The notes beneath the pieces were generated by a model. That model was not told the DNA's origin. It searched no databases and saw nothing but the letters and a program-made list of their open reading frames with translations. A DNA stretch of 64,000 bases from Methyloversatilis universalis FAM5 (GTDB taxonomy: Bacteria; Pseudomonadota; Gammaproteobacteria; Burkholderiales; Rhodocyclaceae): the NCBI RefSeq assembly GCF_000214035.2, contig NZ_AFHG01000052.1, positions 434,001 through 498,000 on the forward strand, written 5' to 3'. Both the position numbers and the translations under genes were made by a program. Positions within the stretch are counted from its first letter, which is position 1. Each line of letters opens with the position of its first letter. Below, piece by piece: positions 53,473-64,000 of the stretch.

Positions 53473-55080
53473 TCAGGACGATCCATCTGCATTGTGCCGC
53501 CACTGTGCGGCCAGTGCCATGACGCTGTCGGCAAAAAGCCGCGCCTGCATCGAGCGCAGCACCGGCGACACGCGTGGCGTGAAATCCATGTGGGCGAACA
53601 CATCGCGCGCGAGGTCGATGCCCGGCGCGATCTCCACCACCTCCAGGCCGTCGTCCGCCAGCCGGAACACCGCGCGCTCGGTCACGTACAGCACGTCCTG
53701 CCCGCGCCGCCGCGCTTCGCGGCCGCTGAAGGTGCGGTGTTCGACCGCCTGCACGAACTTGCGGCTGCGACCTTCGGTCCGGATGTCGAGCCGGCCGTCG
53801 CGCACCGCGATGTCGGCGTCGCCGGCGGTGAAGCTGCCGACGAATACCAGCCTGCGGGCGTTCTGCGAAATGTTGATGAAGCCGCCGGCGCCGGCCAGAC
53901 GGTGGCCGAAGCGCGACACGTTCACATTGCCGTCGGCGTCGGCCTGAGCGAGACCGAGGAAGGCGATGTCCAGCCCGCCGCCGTCGTAGAAGTCGAACTG
54001 GTAGGGCTGGTCGATCACCGCCTGGGTGTTCACCGCGGCGCCGAAATCGAGGCCGCCGGCCGGTATGCCGCCGATCACGCCGGGTTCGGCGGTCAGCGTC
54101 AGGTCGTCGATCAGCCCCTCTTCTGCCACCACCGCGGCCACGCCCTCCGGCATGCCGATGCCCAGATTCACCACATTGCCCGGCTGCAGCTCGAGCGCGG
54201 CCCGGCGGGCGATCACCTTGCGGATGTCCAGCGCCATCGCCGGCAGCGCGTCGGCCGCAAGCCGCGTCTCGCCGGAATAGGCCGGGTTGTAGGCGGTGGC
54301 GAAGGTCTGGTGATGGTGTTCCGGCGGCGACACGACGACGCAGTCGACCAGCACGCCCGGCACCTTGACCTGGCGCGGGTTCAGTTCGCCGCACCCGACC
54401 GTGCGCTCGACCTGCACGATGACCAGGCCGCCCGAATTGTGCGCGGCCATGGCGACTGACAGCGCCTCCTGGGTCAGTGCCTCACGCTCCATCGTCACGT
54501 TGCCGTCCGGGTCCGCGGTGCTGCCGCGCACCAGTGCGACGTGAATCGGGAAGGCCCTGTAGAAGAGAAAATCCTCGCCGTCGATCTGCATGCGCTGCAC
54601 CAGATCGGCGGTGGTGGCGGCGTTGATCCTGCCGCCGCCGTGCAGCGGATCGACGAAGGTGTCCAGCCCGACCCGGGTGAGCTGGCCCGGCCGGTGTGCG
54701 GCGATGTCGCGGAACAGCTGCGAGATCACGCCCTGCGGCAGGTTCCAGGCTTCGATCCGGTTGCTCACCGCCAGCGCCTGCAGCCGAGGCACCAGGCCCC
54801 AGTGGCCGCCGATCACGCGCCGGACCAGCCCTTCGTGGCCGAAGTGGTTCAGCCCGCGGTGCCTGCCGTCGCCCTGGCCGGCGGCATACACCAGCGTGAG
54901 GTCGCGCGGTGCGCCGGTATCGAGGAAGCGCTGTTCCACCGCGATCGCCAGATGTTCAGCGAAGCCGATGCCGACGAAACCGGTGGTGGCGAGCGTGGCG
55001 CCATCCGGAATCCGCGCCACGGCGTCGGCTGCGCTCATGATCTTGCTGCGGGTGTGCGGCATGTGGGACGACTCGGGCAT
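53473..55080 (-). CDS. Acyl-CoA:acetate/propionate CoA-transferase (Pct/YdiF type)
   Basis: 535 residues, alpha and beta halves fused as in propionate CoA-transferase and E. coli YdiF. The catalytic glutamate is Glu332 in [14 protein letters not shown] (YdiF uses Glu333), to which CoA is bound as thioester during exchange. Other signatures are [12 protein letters not shown] near the N-terminus and [11 protein letters not shown] at 305-315. It would move CoA between short-chain acids, acetate, propionate, lactate or 3-hydroxyacids. Next to a phasin gene, a link to PHA monomer supply or fermentation is plausible but not proven. MPHTRS at 55062 is an alternative start. A candidate FNR/Anr box lies upstream. 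Confidence 0.9.
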   Translation of the reverse strand: MPESSHMPHTRSKIMSAADAVARIPDGATLATTGFVGIGFAEHLAIAVEQRFLDTGAPRDLTLVYAAGQGDGRHRGLNHFGHEGLVRRVIGGHWGLVPRLQALAVSNRIEAWNLPQGVISQLFRDIAAHRPGQLTRVGLDTFVDPLHGGGRINAATTADLVQRMQIDGEDFLFYRAFPIHVALVRGSTADPDGNVTMEREALTQEALSVAMAAHNSGGLVIVQVERTVGCGELNPRQVKVPGVLVDCVVVSPPEHHHQTFATAYNPAYSGETRLAADALPAMALDIRKVIARRAALELQPGNVVNLGIGMPEGVAAVVAEEGLIDDLTLTAEPGVIGGIPAGGLDFGAAVNTQAVIDQPYQFDFYDGGGLDIAFLGLAQADADGNVNVSRFGHRLAGAGGFINISQNARRLVFVGSFTAGDADIAVRDGRLDIRTEGRSRKFVQAVEHRTFSGREARRRGQDVLYVTERAVFRLADDGLEVVEIAPGIDLARDVFAHMDFTPRVSPVLRSMQARLFADSVMALAAQWRHNADGSS

Positions 55081-55107
55081 CGGAAGCGTCAGGCGTGCGA
55101 TGACGTC

Positions 55108-55146
55108 ACTTTACCGGACGTGACCGCCGCATTTGACCGGCATCAA
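55108..55146 (-). promoter_or_regulatory. Candidate FNR/Anr-dependent promoter of the CoA-transferase gene
   Basis: TTGAC-CGGC-ATCAA (55133-55146) matches nine of ten conserved positions of the FNR box TTGATNNNNATCAA. On the minus strand a -10-like TAAAGT lies at 55113-55108, placing the box centre about 38-42 bases before the likely start, the position used by activating FNR. Suggests oxygen-limited expression; motif evidence only. Confidence 0.45.
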
Positions 55147-55156
55147 GCGTTTGCCG

Positions 55157-55184
55157 GTTGAAAAGCGGATCGTTCGCCCCAGAT
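55157..55184 (+). promoter_or_regulatory. Sigma-32 heat-shock promoter of clpB
   Basis: GTTGAAA (55157-55163), a 13-base spacer and CCCCAGAT (55177-55184) match the RpoH consensus CTTGAAA / CCCCATNT closely. It ends 30 bases before the clpB ATG, as expected for a heat-shock gene. Confidence 0.75.
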
Positions 55185-55214
55185 AGCGTCCAGATCAAGT
55201 TCACGGAGGCGTTC

Positions 55215-57800
<2,586 letters not shown>

Positions 57801-57808
57801 GCAGTGCC

Positions 57809-57832
57809 GCCATGGTCCGTAAGGATCATGGC
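57809..57832 (+). terminator. Hairpin after clpB
   Basis: GCCATGGTCC (57809-57818) pairs with GGATCATGGC (57823-57832) over ten positions including one G-T, with loop GTAA. Only TTG follows, so it is a modest terminator or stability hairpin. Confidence 0.4.
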
Positions 57833-57967
57833 TTGCCGCCACCGTGGGCCGAAAGGCTCATGCGGGCGGGATTGCCGCGCAGTGTCCGTGTCATCAGGGC
57901 TCCATAGACTTCGAGGCCGTTCCGGCATGGGCCGGCACGGCCTTTCTGTCTGCGGAGTGACCCCCTC

Positions 57968-59677
57968 ATGAGAACCATCCCTTCATCGCTGCGCCGTTGC
58001 GCGCTGGCGACCTTCCTGGCCCTGGGCTGGATGCCGGCACACGCCGCCGGCAACGCCGCGGCCTACACGGCTGGCGTGCTGGCCTCCGACCCGCTCGCCT
58101 ACTGGCAGCTCGACGCGGTCGGCGGCCAGCTCAGTGGCGCTGACGCCAGCGGCAACGGGCTGAATGCCACACCGCTGGGCAGCGGACCGCTGGTCAGCGG
58201 CCTGTTTGGCGGCGCGGCCGCGGGTGGCGGCAACTATCTGCGTGCGCCGGCGCTGCCGTCGCTCACCGGCAGCAATGCGGTCAGCGTCGAGGCGTGGATA
58301 CGGCTGGACGCACCGCTCGGTTCGATCGGCGAAAGCTTCGCCGGCATCTACGACAGCTCGCAGGATCACTACGCGCTCTACCTCGACCGCGCGAACGGCG
58401 AGCTGCGCTTCAAGGTGACCACGGCCAATGGCTATGCGGAACGGCCGGGCGCTTCGTCCTACATCGTGAACAAGAAGCAGGGCGAATGGATCCATGTGGT
58501 CGGCATGCTCGACCCGAACGACGCTGCCGGCGCCTCGGCCAAGATCTATGTCGACGGCGTGCTGCGCGACCGCCACACCGCCGCGAAACTCGCCTCCACG
58601 CTGCCGGCCGGGCAGGCCGCTGCGATCGCGGCCGACTGGAACGCCGGCAGCCCTAACCGCCTTTACAAGGCCGGCGGCGTCGATCAGGTCGCCATCTACG
58701 GCCGGGCGCTGAGCGAGGCGGAAATCCGCAGTCACTACGAACTGGGCAGCGGCAGGAACTTCGTCGCCACAGCCCCCCGTCCGACCAGCATTGCCGACGG
58801 CTTCGAAGTGATCGCCCATCGCGGCAATTCGATGTTCGCCCCTGAGAACACGCTGGAATCGAACCGCCAGGCCATCGCGCTGGGTGCCCACCGCTTCGAG
58901 ACCGATGTGTGGGTGACGCGGGACGGCATCGCGGTGAACATGCACGACAGCACCACCACCCGCACCACCGGCGTCAATCGTTCGATTTCCGGCAGTACGC
59001 TGGCCGAGCTCGAAGCCCTGTCGGCCGGCTACAGCGACGTGTTCGGCACTCGCTACGCCGGCGAGAAGATTCCGACCCTGGTCGACACCCTGACCCTGGC
59101 CCGCGATGCCGGCGCCAAGGTCGTGCTGGATACCAAGGACGCGGCGGCGGGTGCGGCGATCGCGCGGGCGGTGGCGGAAACCGGCTTCGACCTGCACGAC
59201 GCGGTGGCCTTCGGCTGGTCGGACGCTTCGGTGGCCGATCTGGTCAGCCATCTGGACGGCGCGGAGGTGTTCCACCTCGGCTTCTTCTCCACCTTCGTGT
59301 CGCGCGGCACGCTCGGCGCGCGGGCCGGCTATCTCGATCAGCTCAAGGGCGCGGGCGTGGACGGGCTGGCGCTGTCCTATGCCGATCTGCTGAGCCAGGG
59401 CGAACCGCTGTGGGGGGATCTGCTCGCGCTGGCTGCCAGCCGCGACCTGCGCGTGTTCACCTGGACGGTGAACGAGGCGGAAACCATGGCCGACCTGATG
59501 TCGATGAGCGCGATCCGCGAGATCGACGGCAAGAGGGTGACGGGTCGCCTGTCCGGCATCATCACCGACGATCCGGCCACCGCGCTGGCGCTGGTGTCGT
59601 CGGTGCCTGAACCCGGCAGCTGGGCGATGGGCCTGCTGGGTGGCGCGGTACTGCTGCTGCGCCGCCGCAAGGCCTGA
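57968..59677 (+). CDS. LamG-glycerophosphodiester phosphodiesterase with PEP-CTERM sorting signal
   Basis: 569 residues. Signal peptide ending AHA (about residue 26), a LamG/concanavalin-like domain (about 40-262; VSVEAWIRLD, IYVDGVLRDRHTA) and a GDPD domain (about 279-540) with catalytic His284 (VIAHRGNSMFAPENT), metal ligands Glu311/Asp313 and acid/base His326 (NMHDST). The C-terminus is a complete PEP-CTERM signal: VPEP (546-549), a hydrophobic helix and RRRKA. It should be exported and processed by an exosortase encoded elsewhere, then held at the surface or released into matrix. GDPD enzymes release glycerol-3-phosphate from deacylated phospholipids or teichoic-type polymers; the LamG part may bind a glycan. 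Substrate is not known. Confidence 0.88.
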   Translation: MRTIPSSLRRCALATFLALGWMPAHAAGNAAAYTAGVLASDPLAYWQLDAVGGQLSGADASGNGLNATPLGSGPLVSGLFGGAAAGGGNYLRAPALPSLTGSNAVSVEAWIRLDAPLGSIGESFAGIYDSSQDHYALYLDRANGELRFKVTTANGYAERPGASSYIVNKKQGEWIHVVGMLDPNDAAGASAKIYVDGVLRDRHTAAKLASTLPAGQAAAIAADWNAGSPNRLYKAGGVDQVAIYGRALSEAEIRSHYELGSGRNFVATAPRPTSIADGFEVIAHRGNSMFAPENTLESNRQAIALGAHRFETDVWVTRDGIAVNMHDSTTTRTTGVNRSISGSTLAELEALSAGYSDVFGTRYAGEKIPTLVDTLTLARDAGAKVVLDTKDAAAGAAIARAVAETGFDLHDAVAFGWSDASVADLVSHLDGAEVFHLGFFSTFVSRGTLGARAGYLDQLKGAGVDGLALSYADLLSQGEPLWGDLLALAASRDLRVFTWTVNEAETMADLMSMSAIREIDGKRVTGRLSGIITDDPATALALVSSVPEPGSWAMGLLGGAVLLLRRRKA

Positions 59678-59707
59678 TCCGGCGCGACGAAACAGCAGGG
59701 CAGGGCG

Positions 59708-59738
59708 GGGCCGATGCGGGATAATCACGCATCGGCCC
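59708..59738. promoter_or_regulatory. Palindrome with a -10 element in its loop, before dusC
   Basis: Perfect 11-base arms, GGGCCGATGCG (59708-59718) and CGCATCGGCCC (59728-59738), around the loop GGATAATCA, which contains GATAAT (59720-59725). It ends 26 bases before the dusC ATG. A similar GCGGGATAATC string occurs in the promoter at 4591-4601. It may be an operator over the -10, or a terminator of the gene before. Confidence 0.45.
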
Positions 59739-59763
59739 GACGGGCCCGCTGATTTCCTGCCGG

Positions 59764-60792
59764 ATGCATGCTTCTTCCCGGACCGGCGCTGACACGCCGG
59801 CCGCCGTTTCTCCCCGCCTTCTGCTCGCCCCGATGGAAGGGCTGCTCGACGCCCGCCTGCGGGCCGAAGTCACCCGCATCGCGCACTACGACTGGTGCGT
59901 GACCGAATTCGTGCGGGTGACCGACGGCGTGCTGCCGCCGCGCAGCTACCAGCGGGTGGCGCCCGAACTGCTCAATGGCGCGCGCACCGAAGGGGGCGTG
60001 CCGGTGAGGGTGCAGCTACTGGGTTCGGATCCGCAGCAGCTGGCCGCCAACGCCGACCAGCTCGCCCGGCTGGAGCCAGCCGGCATCGACCTCAATTTCG
60101 GCTGCCCGGCTCCGACCGTGAACCGCCACCGAGGTGGTGCGGTGCTGCTGGACGAACCCGAACTGCTGCACGACATCGTGTCCGCGGTGGGCCGCGCGGT
60201 GGCCGGTCGCGTGCCCTTCACCGCCAAGATGCGGCTGGGCGTGCGCGACACCTCGCGCGCGATCGAGGCGGCGCAGGCGCTGGCCGAGGGGGGCGCCGAC
60301 ATGATCGTGGTGCATGCCCGCACCAAGCTCGACGGGTACAAGCCGCCGGCCCACTGGCCATGGATTGCCCGCATCGCCGAGGCGGTGCGGGTGCCGGTGG
60401 TGGCCAATGGCGAAATCTGGAGTGCGGACGATTACCTGCGCTGCCGCAGCGAAAGCGGCCTGCGCGACGTGATGCTGGGGCGCGGTGCGGTGGCTGATCC
60501 GCTGCTCGCGACGCGCATCCGCGCGCGGCTGGCCGGCGAGGATGAGGGCGATCCGGCCGGTGACTGGCCGCGCATCGCGCCGGCGCTGACCGGCTACTGG
60601 CGGCGCGTGCTGGCCCATGTCGAGGCGCGGCATGCGGCCGGGCGGGTCAAGCAGTGGCTCAATCTGCTGCGCCGCACCTATCCGCAGGCGGAAACGCTGT
60701 ACCAGGCGCTGCGCCCGGTGCGCGACAACACTACGGTAGAGCGGATGCTGATGGCCGCGGTGGCCGAAGCCTGCGCTCAGGCGCCGGGCTGA
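59764..60792 (+). CDS. dusC: tRNA-dihydrouridine(16) synthase
   Basis: 342 residues. FMN-dependent enzyme that reduces uridine 16 in the tRNA D-loop with NADPH. Evidence: LLLAPMEGLLDARLR (19-33) for FMN binding, the catalytic Cys114 in NFGCPAPTVNRHRGG, KMRLGVRD, and VHARTKLDGYKPPAHW, the variant typical of DusC rather than DusA or DusB. The first about 17 residues are not conserved, so the true start could be slightly downstream. Its 3' end overlaps that of the minus-strand kinase gene by 16 bases. Confidence 0.92.
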   Translation: MHASSRTGADTPAAVSPRLLLAPMEGLLDARLRAEVTRIAHYDWCVTEFVRVTDGVLPPRSYQRVAPELLNGARTEGGVPVRVQLLGSDPQQLAANADQLARLEPAGIDLNFGCPAPTVNRHRGGAVLLDEPELLHDIVSAVGRAVAGRVPFTAKMRLGVRDTSRAIEAAQALAEGGADMIVVHARTKLDGYKPPAHWPWIARIAEAVRVPVVANGEIWSADDYLRCRSESGLRDVMLGRGAVADPLLATRIRARLAGEDEGDPAGDWPRIAPALTGYWRRVLAHVEARHAAGRVKQWLNLLRRTYPQAETLYQALRPVRDNTTVERMLMAAVAEACAQAPG

Positions 60793-63050
60793 ATCGCCGT
60801 CTCGTGGCCCTGCAGCGCTGAACGGGCCTGTTCGAAGGCGGCGCGCAGCGGCGGAATGCGGTCGGACCAGTCCAGATCCGCAGCCGGTGCGGTCGCATCG
60901 GCTTCCAGTGCAGCCGCCAGTGCACTCAGCGGCAGGGCACCCACGCTTGCGCTGCTCGATTTCAGGCGGTGGGCGAGCTCGCGCAGCGTGGCGTGCGCGC
61001 CGGACTGCGCGGCGCTGTCCAGCCGGTCGATCAGCGCGGGGGTGTCCGCGATGAAGAGCGCCGCCGCGCGGCTGAGTCGCGCGGCGTTGGCGGGTACATC
61101 GACCGCCTGGGGTTCCGGCCGCGCGGCGTGCGGCGCAGGCTGCGCCGCCGGCCACCAGCGCACCAGCAGTTCGAGCAGGCTGCGCCGGTCGAAGGGCTTG
61201 GCCAGATAGTCGTCCATGCCCGCGTCCTGACAGCGTGCACGGGTTTCCGGCTGCACGTCGGCGGTGAGCGCAATGATGGGCAGATGCGCGCCGTGCCGTT
61301 CGCTGTCGCGTATCGCACGCGCGGCGGTGAAACCGTCCATTACCGGCATGTGGCAGTCCATCAGCACCAGATCGAAACTCTGTTCGGCGCACAGGCGGAC
61401 AGCGCGCGCGCCGTCCTGCGCGACCACGACCTGACAGCGGGCGTCCTCAAGCAGCGCGCAGGCGACTTCCTGGTTCACCGGGTCGTCTTCAACCAGCAGG
61501 ATGCGGCAGCCACCGGTGTTCGCGGGTGCCAGGTCCCGACCCGGCGGGGCGACCGGAGCGGTGCCGCGGGCCGCTTCCAGCGGCAGCGTGATGTGGATGC
61601 GGGTGCCGGCCCCCGGCGCGCTGTCCAGGCCGATGCGGCCGTGCATCAGTTCCACCAGCCGGGCGACGATGGACAGGCCCAGACCGCTGCCGCCGTAGCG
61701 GCGGGTGATGCTGCCGTCGCCCTGGGTGAACGGTTCGAAAATGCGCTGATGCAGCGCCTGCGGTACGCCGATGCCGCTGTCTTCGACCGACAGCTCGACC
61801 TGACGCGTCATCCGTCCGCCCGCGTCGAGGGCCGGCGCGGTGGCCTTGAGCCGGACCCGTATCGTGCCTTCAGGCGTGAACTTCAGCGCATTGCCGAGCA
61901 GATTGAGCAGGATCTGCATCAGGCGTCCGGCGTCGCCATGCACCATCACCGGCTCGGGCGGCCTGTCGCATTCGAGCGTGAGCCCGCGTTCGCGCGCACT
62001 GGCATCGACCGTATCCACCGCTTCGTCGAGCAGTGCGCACAGGTCGAAGTCGTTGCGCGCCAGCGTCATGTGGCCACCTTCGATCTTGGAAAAATCGAGG
62101 ATGTCGTTGATGACTGAAAGCAGGCGGCGTCCGGATCGCCGGATGCGTTCGGCGTAACCGGTCTGGCGCGGATCGAGCTGCGTGCGCAGCAGCACTTCGC
62201 TCATGCCCAGCATGGCGTGCATCGGCGTCCGGATTTCGTGGCTCATGACCGCCAGGAAGTCGGATTTGGCGCGGTCCGCCTGGGCCGCCGCATCGCGCTC
62301 GCGGCGCAGTTCGACCTCGTGCCGTTCGATGCGGGCCAGCATGCGGTTCACGCTGCGTGCCACCACCGCCAGCTCGTCGCCGCCATCCTCTGCCAGCCGG
62401 CCTGATCCGGCCTGACCCGGCCGGATCGCTTCAAGGGTCTTCACCATGCGGCTGAGCGGATGGATGACGAAGTGCGACAGCACCAGAAACAGCAGCAGCA
62501 TGCTGGTGGCCAGCACCGCGACATCCACGCCGGTGGTGATCAGCAGCAGACTGTTGCGGGCCGAATCGATCACTTCCTGGCGGAAACCGACCACCACGTC
62601 GGCCACCTTGCGTCCGGCCGGATCGATCACCGGGACCGAGACCGCGTGTGACTTGCCCGCCGCATCCGGCATGGATGTGCGGCCGGCGGCCAGCGCGCTG
62701 CGCAGCGTGGGCGACAGCGCAGGCATCGGCTGTCCGGCGCGCTGGGCACTGTGGAAAAGCACCTCGCCCTGCGGCGACAGCACGAAGGCGTAGGACAGAT
62801 CCGGGTTGCGCTCCACCGCTTCTGCGCACTGGCGCTCGAAGCCCTGCAGCGCGTTCAGCGAAATGCCCAGGTAGAGGATGCGTTCCAGCTGCCCGCCGAT
62901 CACCCGTCCGATCGCCTGCGCCCACATTTCGTGGGATTCGGTCTGCTTGCGGGTGAACACGTAGCTGGACGTGATCGCATTGACCACCATGGCCACCACC
63001 AGGACGGTGGAGGCGATGAACAGGATGCGGGTGCGCAGGCTCTGTTTCAT
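60777..63050 (-). CDS. Hybrid histidine kinase (HAMP-HisKA-HATPase-receiver-HPt)
   Basis: 757 residues. Two membrane helices (about 9-29 and 168-192) flank a periplasmic sensor of about 140 residues. HAMP (about 193-246), HisKA with His271 (SHEIRTPMHAMLG), HATPase with NLLGNALKFT and GGSGLGLSIV, a receiver (about 515-635) with Asp565 (LMDCHMPVMDG) and a C-terminal HPt domain with His694 (AHRLKSSS). It thus carries a whole phosphorelay except the final DNA-binding regulator, which is not in the window. The ATG overlaps the stop of the upstream binding-protein gene (ATGA, 63047-63050), so the two products are made together and probably form one sensor. Confidence 0.92.
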   Translation of the reverse strand: MKQSLRTRILFIASTVLVVAMVVNAITSSYVFTRKQTESHEMWAQAIGRVIGGQLERILYLGISLNALQGFERQCAEAVERNPDLSYAFVLSPQGEVLFHSAQRAGQPMPALSPTLRSALAAGRTSMPDAAGKSHAVSVPVIDPAGRKVADVVVGFRQEVIDSARNSLLLITTGVDVAVLATSMLLLFLVLSHFVIHPLSRMVKTLEAIRPGQAGSGRLAEDGGDELAVVARSVNRMLARIERHEVELRRERDAAAQADRAKSDFLAVMSHEIRTPMHAMLGMSEVLLRTQLDPRQTGYAERIRRSGRRLLSVINDILDFSKIEGGHMTLARNDFDLCALLDEAVDTVDASARERGLTLECDRPPEPVMVHGDAGRLMQILLNLLGNALKFTPEGTIRVRLKATAPALDAGGRMTRQVELSVEDSGIGVPQALHQRIFEPFTQGDGSITRRYGGSGLGLSIVARLVELMHGRIGLDSAPGAGTRIHITLPLEAARGTAPVAPPGRDLAPANTGGCRILLVEDDPVNQEVACALLEDARCQVVVAQDGARAVRLCAEQSFDLVLMDCHMPVMDGFTAARAIRDSERHGAHLPIIALTADVQPETRARCQDAGMDDYLAKPFDRRSLLELLVRWWPAAQPAPHAARPEPQAVDVPANAARLSRAAALFIADTPALIDRLDSAAQSGAHATLRELAHRLKSSSASVGALPLSALAAALEADATAPAADLDWSDRIPPLRAAFEQARSALQGHETAIQPGA

Positions 63051-64000
63051 CCGGCCGCCTTGTTCCATTCGAATTCGGTCACGATCTCGGATGACAGCAG
63101 TTCGGTGGCCTTGACCGTGATGCCGAGCTGGCGGGCGCGTGCCAGGCTGATGGCCGGGTGTCCTTTCACGGTCGGCAGTATGGGCAGGTCGGCGGCCCGC
63201 CGTCCGTCGATCAGGATGGCCCGCGCCAGCCGGCCTGCTGCCAGCCCCTGTTCGTGCTCGGAGATCGTGACCGAGCACAGCACACCGTGATGGATGCGGT
63301 CTATCCAGAAGCTGATGTCCGGCAGCGCGCTGTTTTCGGTCACCCAGCGCTGCACCGTCTTGTAGGGCACGTTGCGCCCGCTGTCGTCCTTCAGATTGAA
63401 AATGCCCAGATACACCACCGCATCCGCATGGCCCTGACCGTAATGTTTCACCCGCGACTGAAACTCGGCGTACCGGCTGGTCAGGTCTACCTGCGCCAGT
63501 TCGATGCCGGGCATGGCGGCCGCCCGCGCCCGTATGCGCTGGATGACCGGCGCCCAGTGCGGGGCGGCGTCCGAAATGACCGCAAGCCGGCGCACCCGGC
63601 CGCTCAGCGTGCGCAGCAGCTGCACCGATTCGGCGAAGTGCTCCTCTTCCAGCACGCCGGTCAGATTGGACGCACGCTCCAGCCCGTGGTCCGTCAGCGA
63701 GCGGTTGGCACCGCTGAACACCAGCGGCGGCGATGCGTCATCACGCAGGCGACCGATGTAGCCCAGGGCGTCGTCATCCGAGGTGTAGATCAGGTCAGGC
63801 TGCCAGGCCTGAATGTCCCGCCAGGCGACCGCCGCCCGGTCGGTCTTGGCCTGCGGCGTGCTGAAGCGTTTCACGTCCATCTGGAACACCCGGTATTCCG
63901 CCGGCGCCGCGCCCAGACCTTCCTTGAAGCCGGCAAACTGGCCGTCAGTCCACCGCCACGGTGAATCAAAGCTCATGACATGGTAGATGCGCAGCGGCCC
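63047..64000 (-). CDS. ABC-type substrate-binding protein (N-terminus outside window)
   Basis: Partial: the frame is open to base 64000, so the signal peptide lies beyond the window. The visible 317 residues resemble the PF04392-type periplasmic binding proteins (tryptophan/tyrosine-type): RIYHVMSFDSPWRW near the start, DLIYTSDDDALGYI, LVFSGANRSLTDHG, and RRLAVISDAAPHW. A Met at 63976 exists but sits inside conserved sequence and is not the start. No permease or ATPase gene follows; instead the gene is coupled to the hybrid kinase, so the protein probably serves as ligand sensor rather than transporter part. Ligand unknown. Confidence 0.85.
   Translation of the reverse strand, partial: GPLRIYHVMSFDSPWRWTDGQFAGFKEGLGAAPAEYRVFQMDVKRFSTPQAKTDRAAVAWRDIQAWQPDLIYTSDDDALGYIGRLRDDASPPLVFSGANRSLTDHGLERASNLTGVLEEEHFAESVQLLRTLSGRVRRLAVISDAAPHWAPVIQRIRARAAAMPGIELAQVDLTSRYAEFQSRVKHYGQGHADAVVYLGIFNLKDDSGRNVPYKTVQRWVTENSALPDISFWIDRIHHGVLCSVTISEHEQGLAAGRLARAILIDGRRAADLPILPTVKGHPAISLARARQLGITVKATELLSSEIVTEFEWNKAAG

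Overview
High-GC proteobacterial chromosome, most likely a betaproteobacterium of the Rhodocyclales/Burkholderiales type; I think of Methyloversatilis-like genomes, but that is a guess from gene content (two cyanophycin synthetases, phasin, PEP-CTERM protein, paired RND pumps, TPS exoprotein). Base composition and codon use look even throughout. I see no integrase, transposase, rRNA, tRNA or CRISPR. Almost the whole window is coding, and no gene-free stretch exceeds 300 bases.

Layout. 1-4567 (minus): a tightly overlapping moxR / DUF58 / transglutaminase / lytic transglycosylase operon, the last gene cut by the window edge. 4715-7813 (plus): a class II histone-deacetylase-like amidohydrolase, then dapA-bamC, closed by a strong terminator and a REP-like nested palindrome. 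8103-10804: a stand-alone uroporphyrinogen-III methyltransferase, divergent from a TetR-family regulator and a membrane-anchored nitrate/nitrite-sensor-like (NIT) protein. 10829-18604: a cyanophycin locus with full-length cphA and a shorter cphA' on the minus strand, divergent from an unusual ABC exporter and a DUF1854 protein. 18763-21128: a LuxR-type response regulator and hybrid histidine kinase. 21248-32397: a two-partner secretion pair, an FhaC/ShlB-type transporter and a 3154-residue exoprotein with low-complexity linkers and a distinctive C-terminal domain. 32629-38455: an AcrAB-TolC-like RND operon behind a promoter embedded in a near-perfect TetR/AcrR-type operator. 38719-47916: an MdtABC-like RND operon with its own outer-membrane factor and a repeat-filled gap between mdtB and mdtC.

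48017-52601: a LysM-FecR envelope protein followed by a CHASE2-PAS-GGDEF-EAL cyclic-di-GMP protein. 52648-55080 (minus): a phasin with a histone-H1-like tail and an acyl-CoA transferase, pointing to polyhydroxyalkanoate storage. 55215-60792 (plus): clpB with a visible sigma-32 promoter, a LamG-glycerophosphodiesterase carrying a PEP-CTERM sorting tail, and dusC. 60777-64000 (minus): a hybrid kinase translationally coupled to an ABC-type periplasmic binding protein that runs off the window.

Themes are envelope and surface biology (peptidoglycan enzymes, TPS exoprotein, two RND pumps, exosortase substrate, FecR/CHASE2 signalling) and carbon/nitrogen storage (cyanophycin, PHA). The less usual points are: the cphA' product lacking the Mur-ligase C-terminal domain; the PH-like plus zinc-ribbon N-terminus on the cyanophycin-linked ABC exporter; the C-terminal domain of the exoprotein; the orphan NIT protein; and the binding protein/hybrid kinase pair.
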